From Taudactylus pleione (Eukaryota; Chordata; Amphibia; Anura; Myobatrachidae), in the NCBI GenBank assembly GCA_031769625.1, contig JAUIMM010000483.1:5152001-5216000 (forward strand): a stretch of 64,000 bases of DNA. Reading direction: 5' to 3'. The notes under the pieces were generated by a model that saw only the letters and a list, made by a program, of their open reading frames with translations, had not been told where the DNA came from and searched no databases. Shown here piece by piece: positions 1-11,337 of this stretch. The first letter of the stretch is position 1. Every line of letters starts with the position of its first letter. Both the position numbers and the translations under genes were made by a program.

Positions 1-204
1 TGGCTCAAATACTGACTCCGGTGAGCACAGATATACAAGTTTTACATAATCAATAAATCAGCACAGTCTGCTTGAGACCTGGCGGCTCACTCATACCAGG
101 CAGGTCACACTGCGTGACATATTGAGGCTAGATGTATGAGGACACATCTTTTCACCATTGGTTGGTACATAGGGTCCCTTGCTATGGGGCCTTCATATAC
201 CTAG
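1..204. other. Unannotated intronic sequence
   Basis: I see no gene, repeat end or motif here. It is read as intron because the only exon in the window lies downstream on the + strand. Confidence 0.4.
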
Positions 205-675
205 TCCGAGCCAGCCGCCACTTCTATAGGGAAGCAATCGGGAAGCCGACTGCCTATATACTGGCAGCCGGCTTCCCGACTGTCTATCCCGGTAAGGGTG
301 AAATGCCGGGCATCTAGATGTAGACGCCCGCATTTCCCCGACGCCGGGAGGCACCCCCCCGGGAGGGTTAGAGTAAGGCTAGGGGGAGGGAGAGTTAGGG
401 TTAGGCACCCCCGGGGGGGACTTAGGGTTAGGCACCCCCCCGGGGGACTTAGGTTTAGGTAGCGGGCAAGGGGGTGGTTAGGGTTAGGCACTTAGAGGGG
501 GGATTAGGGTTAGGCACTTGGGGGGGAAGTTAGGGTTAGGCACCCCTAAGGAGGGTTAGGTTAGTGGATACTTACCTATCCACGATCGGGATTTCCAGCG
601 CTGTCGGGCTTCCGCTGCGTCGCACTCTGCTCCTGTCGGGCTGCCGCTGACGGGAATCGAACCGCCGGCCGCATA
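205..675 (+). mobile_element. Non-autonomous element with telomere-like core (copy T1)
   Basis: The ends carry repeated inverted words such as GGGAAGCCGAC and CGGCTTCCCGAC. The core (about 355-565) is a degenerate run of GGTTAGGGTTAGGCA separated by C or G runs. Two other copies with the same core occur at 30928-31278 (same strand) and 55370-55830 (opposite strand), and all three carry the same style of flanking motif. Repetition in three places with non-telomeric flanks makes it a dispersed element rather than a chromosome end. Family is not identified and borders are approximate. Confidence 0.6.
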
Positions 676-745
676 CCCATTCCCTTCTATAAACCCGCAC
701 TTTAGTAAATATACCTTTCTGTCTCGCTCAAGTACTACTCTCTAT

Positions 746-1204
746 GGGGCCTATTCATCATCGAAAACCCGTATGGCCTCCGATGATGAAGTTTTGAACT
801 CGCTGCGAGGGATACTTAAGTATCCAACTCGCAGCGGGGGAACCGTGACACCGGAGCAATTCATCATTGCTCCGGTGAGGGCACAACTGCTCCGAAAAGC
901 AGTTGTCCCCGTGGTTAGTATCGCAGCGTCTGTAGCTGCGTTACTTACCTGCTCCCCGTCGTCCTGGCTACGCATGCGTGACCTCGAGTCACTCATGTGC
1001 AAAGCCGCCGGGGAGCTGGTGAGGAGGCGGCGGAGGGATCCGGAAGGAACAGGGATCAGAGAACAAGTGCCGTCTGAAGATGGCGCTTGTTCTCGGCAGC
1101 AAACTCCGAAAACTTTCATGATGAATGGCCCGGTAACTTAAATATGCGTAAACTAGCATTTCCGCATGGTTACCGGACCATTTATCAATTGATGAATAGA
1201 CCTC
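746..1204. mobile_element. Harbinger-like non-autonomous element (K1)
   Basis: Terminal inverted repeats GGGGCCTATTCATCA and TGATGAATAGACCTC match at 13 of 15 bases and are flanked by TAT on both sides (743-745, 1205-1207), a 3-bp target duplication as in PIF/Harbinger elements. The interior is non-coding and built from consecutive short palindromes, for example around TCATCATCGAAAACC and GCTCCGGTG. Open frames in both directions are by-products of this symmetry. The same terminal word occurs at 2638 and 21396-21414. Confidence 0.8.
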
Positions 1205-1207
1205 TAT

Positions 1208-1618
1208 GTCACTCACTACCTTCTCTCTCTTGCTGTCCTCTTCCCTCTCTCTCTCTTTCACTCCTGTATATTTCTGTCCCTTTTTCTCTCTTTGTCTCTC
1301 TCACGCTGTCTCTTCCATCTCTGTCTCTCTCATGCACTCTCATTCCCCCTCTTTCATGCTCTTGCTCACTTTCTCCTCACTATCTCCCTTGCTCTCTCTA
1401 ACGCTGTCTCTTCTGTCTGTCATGCGCTCTCATTCCCCCTCTTTCATGCTCTTGCTCGCTTTTTCCCTCGCTCTCTTCTGTCTCTCTCACGCTGTCTCTT
1501 CCATCTCTGTCTCTCTCATTCCCCCTCTTTCATGCTCTTGCTCGCTTTCTCCCTCGCTCTCTTCTGTCTCTCTCACGCTGTCCTCTCCGCTCTTTCCTTC
1601 CCTCTCTCTGTAAGTAAA
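1208..1618 (+). repeat. CT-rich microsatellite with longer tandem units
   Basis: Almost pure pyrimidine on the + strand. On top of the (CTCT)n background a longer unit containing CCCCCTCTTTCATGCTCTTG appears three times, so blocks of roughly 85-90 bp have also been duplicated. The Ser/Leu-rich open frames here are low-complexity artefacts. Confidence 0.85.
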
Positions 1619-2637
1619 GCAAACTTTCTGCTCCCCACTGATCCTGTGCGAGCAGCAGAATTAATAAAAATGATCAGTATGAAAATAAATCGGTGTGATC
1701 ACAGAAACTCTAAGCTCAGGTAATTTAGATTAACTTCCAATTTTATTTTCACTTGCAAAACCCACAGCAAGCTTCATTTAAAAATAAATCTAATTTCCAG
1801 ACTAGGAGAGTGTTAAATGTAAACCAACGGTGGATGAGCGAATTAGAATCCTCCTTGTTATAACCCACTTTGTTTATAGGATGTACTGTAGGGTTTTTTT
1901 TTCCCTTTCCAAGGCTGCGAGTCAGATGACATGTTCTATCTGTCTAAGCATCAGGGAGGTTTAGTTCAGTAAAAACCTTAAAAAGTCCCTAGCCTAATCG
2001 GGCATAAGAGTCGCTGTCTCTCACCGACAAAGAAACGCCCGCGTATTTAACAAGGATCGTAGCGGTACAAGTACTGCTGCAATCCTCCTTCTGTTAGAAG
2101 ATAAACCTAGTGATTCAATAAGAACGGAGTTGGTTAAACCTCAAGTCTGGGGGCTGGCTTGTGGGAGTTAATGTTGTTAGGGGTGTGTTTTTAGTGATTT
2201 ATGTGAGGTGTTGTGAGCTCGCATACATCACTATGCCTTTTTTGTTCTTGTCTTCCCACCATCCCTCCCCACGTTTTGTTTTTTTGGTGGGGATTTTGTC
2301 ATGAACTGTTTTTGTGGCAGGAAAGAACAGCAGGTCGCCACTTCGGGTGCAAATTTGGTTGAGTTATTTAGTTATTCTAGCCTTTGCGTGCGCTTACCTT
2401 CGTTGACTTCTTACTTCGCTGGACCACCATGATGGGGCCGCGTCATCACCCTACTGAGTGGGTGGTCATCTTAGAAGGTTGAGTAGATACCTATTGTTGG
2501 CAGTTGTTAATTTTTTGGTTTGTGTGCACCTTTGGCGATATCCGCCGGCAATATATGTCGTTTTGGTGTGTAGTGCAGTATTGGAGAGGGCTGATTCTGG
2601 ACGTCTTTTCTTTGCCACCATACTTTATCTCATGTTT
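1619..2637. other. Intronic sequence with no recognised feature
   Basis: No gene or complete repeat is recognised. The part from about 2130 to 2470 has a T-rich stretch followed by GGCAGGAAAGAACAGCAGG and has loose resemblance to 56160-56500, so an old unclassified repeat is possible. Confidence 0.35.
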
Positions 2638-3296
2638 GGGCCTATTCATCAACACTAAAATAAAGTTTTTAAGGACATTTTCCTTAATTAGCGTTATTTT
2701 AGTATTCATGAAGACACTTAACACAGGAGATATCACTGATCTCTCCTGGATAAGTCCCCCTGCGTTAATTTCCACACTCCCCATACATTAGTACATTAGT
2801 ATGGGTATATGGAAATTATGCTATTCATCAAATTCCGAAAAGAATATATTTTCGGAATTTGATGGTGTTGCCCTAAGCCACTCTGAGGTGCATATAGCGG
2901 GTGACACTTACCTGCTGTCAGCTGGGCAGGTCCTCCCTCCGGCGCTCTGGTCCCTTCCTAGGCTCCGTCTGCTGTGCTGACACTGTGTTCTCTCGACAGA
3001 ACACAGTAAAGTTTAGAAAAAAAACCCTTTTTTTTTTTTTGTAAACTTTACTGTGTTCTGCCGGGAGAACACAGTGTCAGCACAGCAGACGAAGCCTGAG
3101 GCGGCTGCAGCGGCCTGGTAAGCGGGCTATAGGGGGAGGGGGACAGAATTACCACAGCTGTAGGCAGTGCTGCACATGCGCTGCTTTTACGGATGTAACA
3201 GTGCATGCGCAGCACCAATTACAGCTGCGGTAAGGTATGTATAGGCAGGGAAAAGTATCTATTTCCCGAAAAGCTGTCATCGCAAAAATTACAGCA
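2638..3296 (+). mobile_element. Harbinger-like element, 3' truncated (K2)
   Basis: It begins with GGGCCTATTCATCA, the terminal word of K1 and K3. The interior from about 3130 to 3296 (AGAATTACCACAGCTGTAGG, then TATCTATTTCCCGAAAAGC) is shared with K3 at 21130-21290, but the right end found in K3 is missing. K2 and K3 therefore complement each other: one keeps the left end, the other the right. A large palindrome sits in its middle. Confidence 0.7.
2960..3097. repeat. Long inverted repeat inside K2
   Basis: Left arm 2960-3015 and right arm 3042-3097 pair nearly perfectly (GACACTGTGTTCTC against GAGAACACAGTGTC, GTAAAGTTTA against TAAACTTTAC). The loop is an A-run followed by a T-run. This would form a ~55-bp stem and is typical of the internal architecture of foldback-like MITEs. 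Confidence 0.85.
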
Positions 3297-3299
3297 CTG

Positions 3300-3440
3300 C
3301 TATACTGTCGAACGGCTTCCCGGGTGTCGGGATTCTGGCGTTGGCATCTCCACTACTGTCAGTGTTCCGGTGCCGGTCTACTGACCGGGTAGTGGCATTT
3401 CGGCGCCGGGATTTCATCAGCTGGGATGCTGGCTGTAGGT
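3300..3440. mobile_element. Fragment of a CCGGGATTCTGGC-type element
   Basis: Short motifs GGCTTCCCGGGTGTCGGGAT and GGCGCCGGGATTTCATCAG resemble the ends of the telomere-like T family and the unit of the 19040-20697 minisatellite. No paired ends or duplication are visible, so this is only a probable fragment. Confidence 0.4.
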
Positions 3441-4434
3441 ATAATAACTGCATTCCGTGTTAGAAATGTATTTGCCAAATTCTTGTCTCGGAGTCTTTAT
3501 TTATGCTTACTTATGAATGATTTAAATTATATGGTGTGTATGCAGGACACTCCTCAGACGATTGAAGGTCTATGGTAATAGTAGGGAAAGATATGCAATG
3601 AAAAATGATGTTATTTAAATTAAACATTTATTTACTTTTACATGTGACACTACAAACTTATCTGTCATCCTGGAGACAATAAGGCTGATTTTATAACCTG
3701 ATCTTATTGCGGCAATTATAAAAAAAATCTTTGGCAGCTGATCGATACTGTTTTTTTGAGTGGTGAGGATTAGCGCACCTCTTCCCTGTGCTGGTCATGC
3801 AGAACTGTGCAAGTCAGCTCCACTTAGTTAAAAATAAAGTTTAGATAAATTTGACAAAATGCCATAGGACAAAGCGACCCTCATTGGGCACGTTTTGCGT
3901 GCAGCATTTGCGTCTAACTGGAAAACGTTTGACTTGTTACCTCGGGAGAGCATATGGTTACTAAATAAATTTAGAATTCAAGGTTACGCATATTACCTCA
4001 TAAGTATCGCCTAACATAAGAAACAGAAAATACGTTCCTTATGTGCGTCAATCTTACCCTGATATGAGTCCCCTCCCCTCTCATATTTTTCTTTTACCAT
4101 TTTAAAGACTCCATGCTGAAAAGCATTAATCAATTTTATTTAGAAAATATTTTTTACAACAATATAGAAAAATATTTACTGACGTTTATACATTTTACAA
4201 ATATAAAGCATTTTTTTTTAAAGTTATTATTATTTCACTCTGTTATCGCCAACCTAACATGGCGGTAACAGAACCGGTATGGAGGTGGTAGAAGTACCTC
4301 CATGATATTGGTTAAATAGGTATTCCATGCAAAATCAAAAATTACCACCAGCTCTAACCCTGGGAGGTATCCGGTGAAGCCGAAAATAACCCTATAACAC
4401 GAGTTTTCGCTGCAGTAGGGCTATTTTCGCCGTA
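3441..4434. other. AT-rich intronic sequence
   Basis: No gene is seen. Weak local inverted repeats near 4378-4432 (CGAAAATAACCCTA against TAGGGCTATTTTCG) suggest an eroded MITE just before V1, but no target duplication could be found. Confidence 0.35.
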
Positions 4435-4739
4435 ATGGTGCATACACACGGTCAGATCTGTCAGATGAACGTTTGAAAGATTTTTACCAATGATCTGAAC
4501 GATTTTACTAAAGATTTGAATGATTGAACGATTTCAGACAGTATTAAAATTAATGAAGTCGTCCAAATCTGACTACAAACACATCAGATGTCAGATATCG
4601 GTATCTGACAACCGGGAACGCGCATCGTTCATCATTGCTGTCACACGTCAGATTTTCTTTCAGATATGAACGATTGAACGATTTTTAAACTCGTTATCGT
4701 TCAGATCTGACACAAAATCTGACCGTGTGTATGCACCAT
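4435..4739. mobile_element. MITE with perfect terminal inverted repeats (V1)
   Basis: The termini ATGGTGCATACACACGGTCA and its reverse complement match over at least 23 bp, and the interior is rich in repeated TCAGAT and GAACGATT words arranged as inverted copies. Length is 305 bp with no coding potential. The superfamily is uncertain because no clean target duplication is visible. The right end of 39276-39626 (GTGTGTACGCACCAT) is related. Confidence 0.8.
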
Positions 4740-5788
4740 AAGATATACAGTATCTCCCTATTGGGCTCCTATTTCAAGTACAGCTCCTTGTTATTCTGCC
4801 TAGAATCTTGATCTCATATAACTTGATTTCCTATCAAAACTTTGATATACTGGCTGGGATATATTCTTACAACTGTTTCCCCTTCTTTGGGACCTGAAAT
4901 GAAATATAGGGCAAAGTTTATAGCCTGAGCAGACCTCGGATTACAATGGTGAATATTTTTTTTAGTTGAAGATTTAGGGAGCGCTAAATAAAATGAACGT
5001 ATCGTACAAAGGGTCAAATCATCTTGGTTCTTCCATCAAGGTCGCCAAGAGATTGATTGGGCTTTGGAGATGGGGGTGTGGCCAAGTATGGGGGTGTGTG
5101 GTCATCTTAGGGCATAGTTACACCTTCTTGGCAGGCCCGGGGCACGCAGAGACCTGGGTACTTTGTTCCAGCATTGCACTGCCCACTCAGTGCCCCTGGC
5201 TGCCCTCCCTCTACGCAGCGGTCACAGCGCCCATTGACTACAGAATCAGCTATCTGCAAGATGTCCATTTACTATTTATGTCAATGAAAAATATGGCGAA
5301 GGAATAATTTTCTCCTTTCCTGGGAAAGGCTTGCAATATTATATTCCTTGATGACCTGTAAGAACCTGTAGTGTGCACCTTTTAGAGTACGTGACTCTAT
5401 GGGAGCATTAGGCTTCCCAGTATACTGTATATGAAAGCTAGGCTGAGACACGCTGCCTCTACTGCATCTAGAACACTCAGAACAATTATGCATTACAGAT
5501 GCTAGTTAGCTGGCAGATTTCACGGATTCTTAGCACTTTCATTATTAATTTACTATCAGAATGAGTCGCAAACAGAAGGCTCAACCATGTTGATTGAAGC
5601 TCATGCATAAATGTACTATGATATATCATTCGGAACCTGTCAACAAATCACCATTGGGAGCCTGTTAGTTTATTCTTCAGACATCAGAGCATTTAACATG
5701 GGGATGAAAGACATTTCTCATCTGTGCGGAGCAGAATGCTGGTATACCTAGGAGAAGTGACAAGTTCTATAGATACTGTGTATTGTAT

Positions 5789-5790
<2 letters not shown>

Positions 5791-5828
<38 letters not shown>

Positions 5829-5840
5829 CATATATATAAT
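5791..5840. repeat. (TA)n microsatellite
   Basis: An uninterrupted TA run with one CATATA interruption near its right end. Confidence 0.9.
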
Positions 5841-6058
5841 ATTTGTCTGCATCTTCCTGACGACGGGACACAGGAGCCCCGAAACATTGAAGTAAAGTAC
5901 TTGTTCTAAGGAATATACTGCAGTGCTGTGCTGTGATTTTGCCTGAAAGGCATATATATATAAATATATAATATAATCAGGCTTAATCCACGGTACTCAA
6001 CCATCTGGAGTACCCGTGATATGTGACCACACAATTTACATAAAAAAAATAATCATAC

Positions 6059-6060
<2 letters not shown>

Positions 6061-6109
<49 letters not shown>

Positions 6110-6120
6110 CATATACTGTA
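6061..6120. repeat. (TA)n microsatellite
   Basis: About 22 TA dinucleotides followed by CATACATATAC. Confidence 0.9.
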
Positions 6121-6766
6121 TATATTAACACAAAAGACAGAAATATTATGCAGTGGAATGCTTGCTTGATAAATGTACAGTAGATACTACCACCTAGTAT
6201 CTACATTTATTAGGCAATACGTTAGGGTAGTTAGTGCATGGTTAATCGGATCTTTAATTAAGGATTAAGTGATTTGTTTTGCAGCAATGGGCACTGTTTT
6301 GTAAAAGTATATGGTTTATATTTGCTTTTGTCTTGACATGGCTTGAATTTGCGGTGTGGCTTCTCCCACTCAGGTTAAAATGCACTTGTCACAAATATAC
6401 AGTGAAGTGAGCCATTTTGTGCTTTGAACCAATATTAATGATAACCTAGTTTATCAGTCCACCAAAATCAACTTATTGAGGCATAAGGAACAAAGTACTA
6501 CCACTGTATACCATGCCTCTTTTCCTGCACCCCACACTGGTAGCGGTATGGGATGGTGGTTACCCTAAATCGACCTCCACCGTTTGTTTAGTGAAGCAGT
6601 TTCCCAATACAATTGGTATGGATTGCTGATGACCAGCCATGGGAATGATCTGGGAGCATGGTTGGGATTTCAGTAATAGCTGTATCCTCATTGGAAGAAT
6701 AGATCATCCAATCAGCCAGCTGCTATCACTTCTAGCCTCCTTCCTCTGCCAATCAGAGATCATTAT

Positions 6767-6876
6767 GAATGATGGCCAGTAGATGTCCCCACTGCCTGCA
6801 AGTCCTGGAAACCCTCTGTATGGAGTCAGTGCCACAGGTTTCTGGGACCTCTACTGGCCAGCATCCATTCATCATA
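6767..6876. repeat. Imperfect inverted repeat, probable old MITE
   Basis: ATGAATGATGGCCAGTAGATG near the left pairs with CTCTACTGGCCAGCATCCAT on the right, with GGAAACC/GGTTTC words continuing inward. Outer ends are eroded, so the family cannot be named. Confidence 0.5.
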
Positions 6877-8234
6877 AGTGACCAAATGGCCATTGACCGG
6901 AGAGTATAAGGAGAGCAAAGCGTAGAGTTAGAAAGTGTTTTTTAAAAAGGAGGGAAAAAAATAATGAATTTGGAAGGGAATAAGGCCCCTTGCACATAAA
7001 TAGTAAACTATATAAAGAAAGTGAAAATAGACCTCAATTATAAACGATATGAGTTATATATTGCTGTTTAACCATTTGCCCTGTTCCTAATGTTACCTCT
7101 TTATTTCAACATTATAGGGTTGCAAGTGACTATTGAACTGATGGCACCTGATTATTCCTGATCAATTCACTATATGGCAATCCTATCAATGTCAGCCAAC
7201 AACCTCTGCTAATCTATAGTTCAAGTCCCACAGGCTGAATGAATTTTCCACTTTTAGCGTTTTATTGTATCTGTGGGAATTCAAATCAAATTTCACAGGA
7301 GAGGCACAGAGGTGGGCTTCTATAATGGAGGCTATGCATGTCATGTGAATTGGAAAAATAGGACATAGTAAAAAAAAAAAAAAATGACAATAAATGAAAG
7401 ATTGCTACACAAAATCGGCTGCAGAGTGTAAAAGGCAGAGGAGACTCTGAATAAAAAATACCAGTAATGTTTCATTCTCTTAGGTGACCTTTGCATGTAA
7501 TAAGCTGCTTTGCCGCACAGAGGCATCCATTGATTTACTGCGTGAAGCATGAACTCTCTGTATTTCTGATCCAAAAATGTTGAATTGGAATAAGAATACT
7601 TTTAACTGTCCCACTTTACAGCAGATCTATAAAAAGAGTCGACAGTACGAGTACACAGACTATCTATGCACTTTGTATCATCAGGAATTCCGCCTATGAA
7701 AAATGCCAACCTCCCACGGCAGTTCTGTGGCATCAGAAGCCCCCCGATGTGTTAGGCCAGCTACACGCTACATAGATATGTCTAGAATCTGTCGTGCATG
7801 CTGAGGATGCTTTTCCAATCACAATCGGTGCAGCCAGGCTGCTCCCTCTGTCTGCTTTACAGACAGGTGCACCGCACAGTTACTGGATTCTTAATGACTG
7901 GAACTATCCACCAATCAGGGTGCAGGATGCTGTCACATGGCCTGCAAAGCCTGCCGAGGGACTGTGATGGGCCGCAGACGGGGGTAAAGTGCTTTCATTG
8001 GGTCGTTCTCAAAGATCTGGGATCTAATTTTTACACATATGGAGAAAGAAGGAGGGATGGTCTGGTATTAGGGAGGGGTGGGCTTCGCTAAACCGGAGAA
8101 ACATCTACATTTGCCGCTGTTCGGGACCCCCACCATAAAGCCATCAAGCTTTTTCTATGGACTGCCAACTCAGGGATAATGAAAGGAAATAATTAGGAAG
8201 GGGAAGTACCCTCTGCTTATATATGCTTAGCAAC

Positions 8235-8577
8235 CGGGGTCAGACTGGCCCACAGGGGGACAGGGGAAATCCCCAGTGGGCCCTACTGCCTGCGGGCCCC
8301 ACCACCTCTTCTATTGTCATGTTTCAGACAGTGCACTTGAATACATTGTTACTCTATTACAGAGTCAGCTAGTTAGGTATAGCAGGAACATGGATGAACA
8401 GACCATGCAGTGTACAGTAGTATCCATGTTGTCTACAGACAATTGTCCTCTATAACGGTTAGCCAAATGTCTGTGGTGACTGGACACACCCCCTCTGGTG
8501 GCTGGCCACACCCTTTAAGCATGGGCCCCTACCACTGCCTTCCCGCAGTGGGCACTTCATGCACCAGTCTGACACTG
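8235..8577. mobile_element. hAT-like MITE, CAGTGTCAGACTGG type
   Basis: The left end CGGGGTCAGACTGGCCCAC pairs with the right end AGTCTGACACTG, whose complement is CAGTGTCAGACT. The flanks TTAGCAAC (8227-8234) and CTAGCAGC (8578-8585) agree at 6 of 8 bases, consistent with an aged 8-bp hAT target duplication. The interior is non-coding. Confidence 0.7.
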
Positions 8578-9915
8578 CTAGCAGCAGATTATAATGCCGC
8601 TCCTCACTACCATCCATTGTCTCCTAGTGGGACACAACAGTGAACCCTCTCCTCTAAGCCTCCACCAAAGAGGTTGTTTTACTGTAAACCTTACATTGGT
8701 CTTTTCTGCCGACAATGCTCTCTCTACTGCCTCTAAACATCAATGCCTAGATAGCTACCTAAAAGGGAAACCCATGTGCGCGACATAATCTGACTCTCTT
8801 CATTATCCTTCCTGTCTTGTAGATAGCCGTAGGGTTACCAGCGTGCCTCTAAAGCAGTAGCTCTGCTAGGCCCCAACTGTGCTTTTCTCAGCAGTCATGG
8901 GGCAGGTGCATGCACAGTGAAGCCCAAGAGCAGAGCTGGCGCCTTGTGTGGGTAGTCTGGCATTGCCGGGCCACATAAAACCCACAGCCCAGGCAAAGTC
9001 GGTAGTCTCACCGCTGTGTTGGTGCTATAGCTGACAAACCTGAACCCACCCAATGTGCGCAATTAGACCGTATCCATCAGCAGCCCACCTGGGACACTTG
9101 GTATAATGACCCTGGTCCTTTGCTTCTTGGTGCTCAGGGCTAGTGATAGACCAGATACAGCCTATAAGTTCAGGCGGACAATACTCTGGCTCAGCACGTG
9201 CAGCGACTCCCGCCATATTGTATCATCGGTGGGTGATCGGCAAGCTTTAAAGACCAACCCCATTACAGTGCTTGTTGGATACTGAAATCTAAAGAGTAAA
9301 AGCAACATTTAGAATTTATATTTTCTCCCTTAAGGGGTTAAATAAAACACTGTCTCTACAGAATGATACTTCAGTAGAGTATTCATACAAAGATATTTGA
9401 ATAATGTTTATCTCAGTCCAGGCAACAAAAAACGATTTTCACTTGCACTCTGAAATTCCTACTTCTGAATAACAATTTACCTTGAACAAGAAAAAAAAAT
9501 GTAATTGTTTTTATTTGTGATATCCATTATCCATGTAATGCATTACCCGCTGCTATATCTAACTAAGGCGAAGGGTACTAACACTAAAACGGAGCCTTCT
9601 GCAATATATGAAATAACTCACTAATAGGCCTAAACTTTCTTGTGTAAAACTTCTCTGTCTGCTTTTTTCCTGAAGGACTGTTTATAGCGCGGATTTATGA
9701 TCTGCGCAAATTGATCTCTTAGTGTACAGAATATTTTAGTGCTCCACATAACTGTTGACAAATTCAATTCAGGCGTTTTTAAACCCCGTTTTGGCGAGCT
9801 CGCAAAGGCCTGTAAATTGGCGCATGCAGCAATGCTCACCGCAGCAGTAGAAATAGGGGCATGCCAGTTAATTAGCAACGACTTTGCCGCATTAATATGC
9901 GGATAGACTCAATAT
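8578..9915. other. Intronic sequence, nothing recognised
   Basis: No gene or repeat end could be supported here. Confidence 0.35.
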
Positions 9916-10025
9916 TTATTTATTATTACCAGTTATTTATATAGCGCACACATATTCCGCAGCGCTTTACAGAGAATATTTGGCCATACTCATCAGTCTC
10001 TGCCCCAGTGGAGCTTACAATCTAT

Positions 10026-10624
10026 GGCCCTCATTCAGAGCCACTCGCTAGCGGCAGTACGCTCGTTCCGAGCGATGTTCGCACATCTGCGCATGCGTAC
10101 GGTTTTTAGTACGCATGCGCGAACCAGTCAGTGCGGCCGAAAATCGTTGGTACGCAATATAGCGAGGGCCTGCTATTTTGAGTGACAGAATGAGGCGTAT
10201 GTGGGTGGTAACAGGGGAAGGTGCTTGAAAACGGGGAGTGGAGATCCGAACGCAGGCGTGCTTAAAGGTCAAAACGGGCGTTTTAAGGGAGTGCATAATT
10301 AACAAAGCAGCGTCATTGACCACGTCACTTGTTTTTTTTTAACTCAGAACTGCTCGCAAAATAGCGGTTGAAAACACCAACCACAAGAATAGCGAGCAGT
10401 TCATACGCTGTACGATGTACTCGATTAATCTAATAAATAGCGGACATGACGTATGGTGCGTGCGGCCAGGGGGCGTTTTTATCAAATAAACGAGCGTATG
10501 TTTTGCTCGCTCGTTCAGACTTAGAGGTGGGAACAGACTGCAATTTGCGAACGGATCATTTGAATAGCCACCCCTTGTTTTTGAACGAACGACCGCAAAT
10601 AGCGAACGGCTCTGAATCAGGCCC
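10026..10624 (+). mobile_element. Harbinger-like element, ~600-bp subfamily (C1)
   Basis: The ends GGCCCTCATTCAGAGCC and GGCTCTGAATCAGGCCC are inverted repeats, flanked by TAT on both sides (10023-10025, 10625-10627). Length is 599 bp, one base different from C2 (32948-33547), and the interiors correspond throughout (GAGCGATGTTCGCACA, GGTGCTTGAAAACGGGGAG, GGTCAAAACGGGCGTTTTA). Non-coding; it must have been moved by a transposase encoded elsewhere. It interrupts SINE-1, so it is younger than that SINE. Confidence 0.9.
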
Positions 10625-10800
10625 TATATTCCCTATCACACATGCTCACACACATACACACTAGGGTTAATTTTTGTTGGGAGCCAGTTAACCTACCAGC
10701 ATATTTTTGGGGTGTGGGAGGAAACCGGAGCACCAGGAGGAAACCCACGCAAGCAGAGGGAGAATATACAAACTCTACACAGTTAGGGCCAGGGGCAAAC

Positions 10801-11256
10801 GCAGGATTTTAATGGGGGGTTTCCATATAATATGTGTGTGTGAATACACATACATACAAATACACATACACACGCATATAGACATACACATATATATATA
10901 TATATACACACACATACCTTACATGCACCCACATATATACACACACCTACAGTATGTCACATAAACAAAAACAAACTTACCTTGCAGCAGATCTGACAGG
11001 ACCTAGCAGGCTGGTAGCATGTTCTTAAGCCTCGCCCCCTCGCGGCAAATTGCAGCGATTCGCAGATCGGAAGGGGTTGGGGCCAAATGACTCAATTCTA
11101 ATGAAATCGCATCATATTGGCTACGCCTCCTCCATATTAACCCGCGAATTGTGGCAATTTTGCCGCCAGGGGGCGGGGCTTAAGAACATAGTTCCTGCAC
11201 TTCAGTCTGTCAGGGGGGGTTTCTGGGTACTCAGAAACCCCCCCTGCGTGCGCTAC
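10801..11256 (+). mobile_element. hAT-like element, GCAAACGCAGGAT type (M1)
   Basis: The left end AGGGGCAAACGCAGG pairs loosely with the right end CCTGCGTGCGCTAC. The flanks TTAGGGCC (10793-10800) and TGAGGGCC (11257-11264) match at 7 of 8 bases, an 8-bp duplication of the hAT kind, inside SINE-1. The interior holds a CA/TA microsatellite (10848-10945), CTTACCTTGCAGCAG, and inverted GGGGCGGGGCTTAAGAAC-type words. A second copy is at 44675-45078. Confidence 0.75.
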
Positions 11257-11337
11257 TGAGGGCCGTCGTGGGTATCGAACCCACGACCTCAGTGCTGTGA
11301 GGCAGTAATGGTAACCATTACACCGTCTGTGCTGCCC

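Larger units (their letters stand above)
4740..8234. other. Long intronic stretch, little recognised
   Basis: I see no supported gene. It contains two (TA)n tracts (listed separately), an imperfect inverted repeat (6767-6876) and A-runs near 7371. The piece at 5845-5900 (CCTGACGACGGGACACAGG, then CCCCGAAACATTG) resembles retroelement tails known from other vertebrates, but this is from memory and unconfirmed. Confidence 0.35.
9916..11337 (-). mobile_element. tRNA-derived SINE, split by two insertions (SINE-1)
   Basis: On the - strand it starts with a tRNA-like head at 11337: an A-box region (complement of 11310-11323) and a B box GGTTCGATACC (complement of 11271-11281). A core containing TGGGTTTCCTCCTGGTGCTC on the minus strand follows, then a tail ending near TATATAAATAACTGG at 9916. 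The SINE is interrupted by a Harbinger-like element (10026-10624, TAT duplicated) and an hAT-like element (10801-11256). Removing both restores a continuous SINE. A core conserved across vertebrates suggests a V-SINE-like class (inference). Confidence 0.8.

Noticed and set aside
205..675. Chromosome-end telomere or fusion site
   Set aside because: The motif is degenerate GGTTAGGCA mixed with G/C runs, and the same block with the same flanks appears three times in the window.
1206..1723. Ser/Leu-rich frames that look like signal or membrane segments
   Set aside because: Pure CT-rich microsatellite translation.
2130..2470. Possible LTR or leader shared with 56160-56500
   Set aside because: Similarity is limited to T-rich stretches and a few words, and no TG...CA ends or primer-binding site could be found.
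5845..5935. Possible retroelement 3' tail (CCCCGAAACATTG)
   Set aside because: The resemblance is from memory and too short; no coding remnant, poly-A or target duplication is visible.
11261..11337. Possible tRNA gene on the - strand
   Set aside because: A and B boxes are present but the sequence continues into a SINE core, and a second diverged copy exists at 58701-58762. It is a SINE head, not a functional tRNA gene.
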